A stretch of 7,366 bases of DNA from Spirochaetota bacterium (GTDB lineage: Bacteria; Spirochaetota; UBA4802; UBA5550), in the NCBI GenBank assembly GCA_022704585.1, contig JAKJGD010000090.1, positions 1 through 7,366 of the forward strand. Reading direction: 5' to 3'. Shown piece after piece: positions 6,895 to 7,366 of the stretch (its first letter is position 1; every line of letters begins with the position of its first letter). The notes beneath the pieces are model-generated. The model made no database searches. It saw only the letters and a program-made list of their open reading frames with translations, and was not told the origin of the DNA. A program made the position numbers and the translations under genes.

Positions 6895-6907
6895 AAAAAT
6901 CACCTTA

Positions 6908-6942
6908 AATCAATAATATTCAATTTTATTCAATATGTCAAT
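6908..6942 (-). promoter_or_regulatory. Toxin-antitoxin promoter embedded in phased operator repeats
   Basis: On the minus strand a perfect TTGACA (6936-6941) and TATTAT (6913-6918) are 17 bp apart, a near-consensus promoter. The same stretch contains tandem heptamers: ATTGAAT (6928-6934), ATTGAAT (6918-6924) and ATTGATT (6908-6914), repeating every 10 bp, plus a fourth partial copy ATTGACA (6936-6942) that overlaps the -35. Ribbon-helix-helix repressors commonly bind tandem short sites on one face of the helix, so this is the likely autoregulatory operator. Transcription would start near 6906, only ~12 nt before the antitoxin ATG, leaving little beyond the ribosome site as leader. Confidence 0.72.
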
Positions 6943-6950
6943 TATTAAAT

Positions 6951-7109
6951 TTCAAGCCTCCTGTCCAGCGCTTATTTATTGAATGATGTGGTATGATCAC
7001 CCATACCTGCTGCCGATAAAGCCCATTGCGTCCCTTGGGTTTTTAGTGGAGAGGACACACTTTACTAGATATTTTTATTAACCGTCTCCCCGGTCTGAGC
7101 TTTTTTTTT
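6951..7109 (+). repeat. Intergenic repeat copy B (diverged direct repeat of 5449-5619)
   Basis: This is the second copy of the ~160-bp element, in the same orientation as copy A but without its ~23-bp insertion. It starts 9 bases beyond the toxin-antitoxin operator repeats. Within it AAAGCCCA (7018-7025) can pair with TGGGTTTT (7036-7043), a possible weak hairpin not matched in copy A. No plus-strand gene lies immediately upstream, so its terminator-like end has no obvious transcript to stop. It is an element rather than an ordinary gene tail. Confidence 0.75.
7081..7109 (+). terminator. Weak terminator-like end of repeat copy B
   Basis: ACCG (7081-7084) can pair with CGGT (7091-7094), followed after six bases by nine T residues (7101-7109). 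The stem is short and set back from the T-run, so function is doubtful. Its position matches the strong terminator of copy A, which is the main reason to list it. Confidence 0.35.
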
Positions 7110-7157
7110 AATCCCGTTGACAATTCACGCTCCCGTTTGTACATGGCCCGATAAATA

Positions 7158-7176
7158 AACAAACATTTGTTATAAA
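7158..7176 (+). promoter_or_regulatory. Possible extended -10 promoter with overlapping inverted repeat, upstream of the lipoprotein
   Basis: TGtTATAAA (7168-7176) is an extended -10 with no good -35 at the right distance. It overlaps a 14-bp inverted repeat, AACAAA (7158-7163) CA TTTGTT (7166-7171), which could be an operator. A separate TTGACA at 7117-7122 has only TACATG (7140-7145) at 17-bp spacing, a weaker candidate. AAGGGGAG (7193-7200) is the ribosome site for the ATG at 7204. Confidence 0.4.
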
Positions 7177-7203
7177 AAATATTTTTCGTGATAAGGGGAG
7201 TGT

Positions 7204-7366
7204 ATGCATCGGTTTCAAAATTGTATTATTCTTTTAACAGTTCTTTTCAGCGCCTTGACATTTATTTCCTGCGACGACACCGGCGACAGGACGCTGGCGG
7301 CAAAGTACAACCAGGCTGCCCATGACGCCAGGGCCACGAGCGACGGCGGATGCATCGTGGTCGGGG
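7204..7366 (+). CDS. Lipoprotein, probably beta-propeller-like (C-terminus cut by window edge)
   Basis: Fifty-four codons are visible before the right edge. Residues 1-22 form a signal peptide with a hydrophobic core (CIILLTVLFSALTFIS) ending in a lipobox F-I-S-C with Cys23 as the lipidated residue. This is looser than the enterobacterial L-x-G/A-C and fits spirochaetal rules. After an acidic DD tether, the sequence ARATSDGGCIVVG (42-54) resembles the opening strand of repeats of the type TSDGGYIVAG, found in tandem in large secreted or surface proteins that fold as beta-propellers. The protein is therefore inferred to be an envelope-anchored repeat protein of unknown role. A strong AAGGGGAG ribosome site precedes the ATG. 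The base composition returns toward that of the GC-rich genes after the first 20 codons. Confidence 0.75.
   Translation, partial: MHRFQNCIILLTVLFSALTFISCDDTGDRTLAAKYNQAAHDARATSDGGCIVVG

Noticed and set aside
6895..6903. GTG start for the antitoxin at 6903
   Set aside because: The GTG is part of the AAGGTGA ribosome site serving ATG 6894.
5449..7109. Integron cassette array with attC sites
   Set aside because: The repeats are attC-like in length and flank AT-rich cargo with a toxin-antitoxin pair, but I find no paired RYYYAAC / GTTRRRY core sites or long end-to-end inverted symmetry, and two loci in opposite orientation share one interval.
5441..7110. Insertion sequence or transposon
   Set aside because: No transposase, integrase or terminal inverted repeats are visible; the boundaries are direct, diverged repeats.
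1..7366. CRISPR array, tRNA or rRNA
   Set aside because: I saw no regularly spaced identical repeats with spacers, and no cloverleaf or rRNA-like segment on either strand.

Overview
The window looks like part of a GC-rich bacterial chromosome with an AT-rich insertion. The best guess for the host is a spirochaete, possibly a relative of the Leptospira lineage. The basis is a chemoreceptor with a six-helix membrane anchor and no HAMP domain, a relaxed lipobox of the spirochaetal kind (F-I-S-C), and a small exported SH3b protein of a style I associate with leptospiral genomes. This assignment is inference, because no rRNA or marker gene is present.

Layout. (1) Bases 1-1249, minus strand: a methyl-accepting chemotaxis protein cut by the left edge, with a good sigma70-type promoter at 1282-1310. 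(2) Bases 1369-3033, minus strand: a 554-residue protein joining a calcineurin-like metallophosphoesterase to a DNA-polymerase-beta-type nucleotidyltransferase. (3) Bases 3034-3217: a 184-bp divergent intergenic region dense in palindromes. (4) Bases 3218-5440, plus strand: a SulP-family anion transporter carrying a STAS domain and then a cyclic-nucleotide-binding domain. (5) Bases 5449-7109: an AT-rich block bracketed by two diverged direct copies of a repeat of about 160 bp, each ending in a terminator-like T-run. Between the copies lie a low-GC exported SH3b protein (plus strand) and, convergent to it, a ribbon-helix-helix antitoxin / RelE-type toxin operon (minus strand) with a near-consensus promoter embedded in 10-bp-phased direct repeats. 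(6) From 7204, plus strand: the start of a lipoprotein, probably with beta-propeller-type repeats, cut by the right edge.

How the genes may work together. The divergent pair of phosphoesterase-nucleotidyltransferase and cNMP-regulated transporter suggests, without proving, a nucleotide signal linking the two. The 5.4-7.1 kb block looks like an acquired cassette: base composition shifts, a toxin-antitoxin module is present, and the same repeat sits at each boundary. The repeat pair and the two-enzyme fusion are the most interesting items. I do not see a clear-cut novel defence or mobile system.
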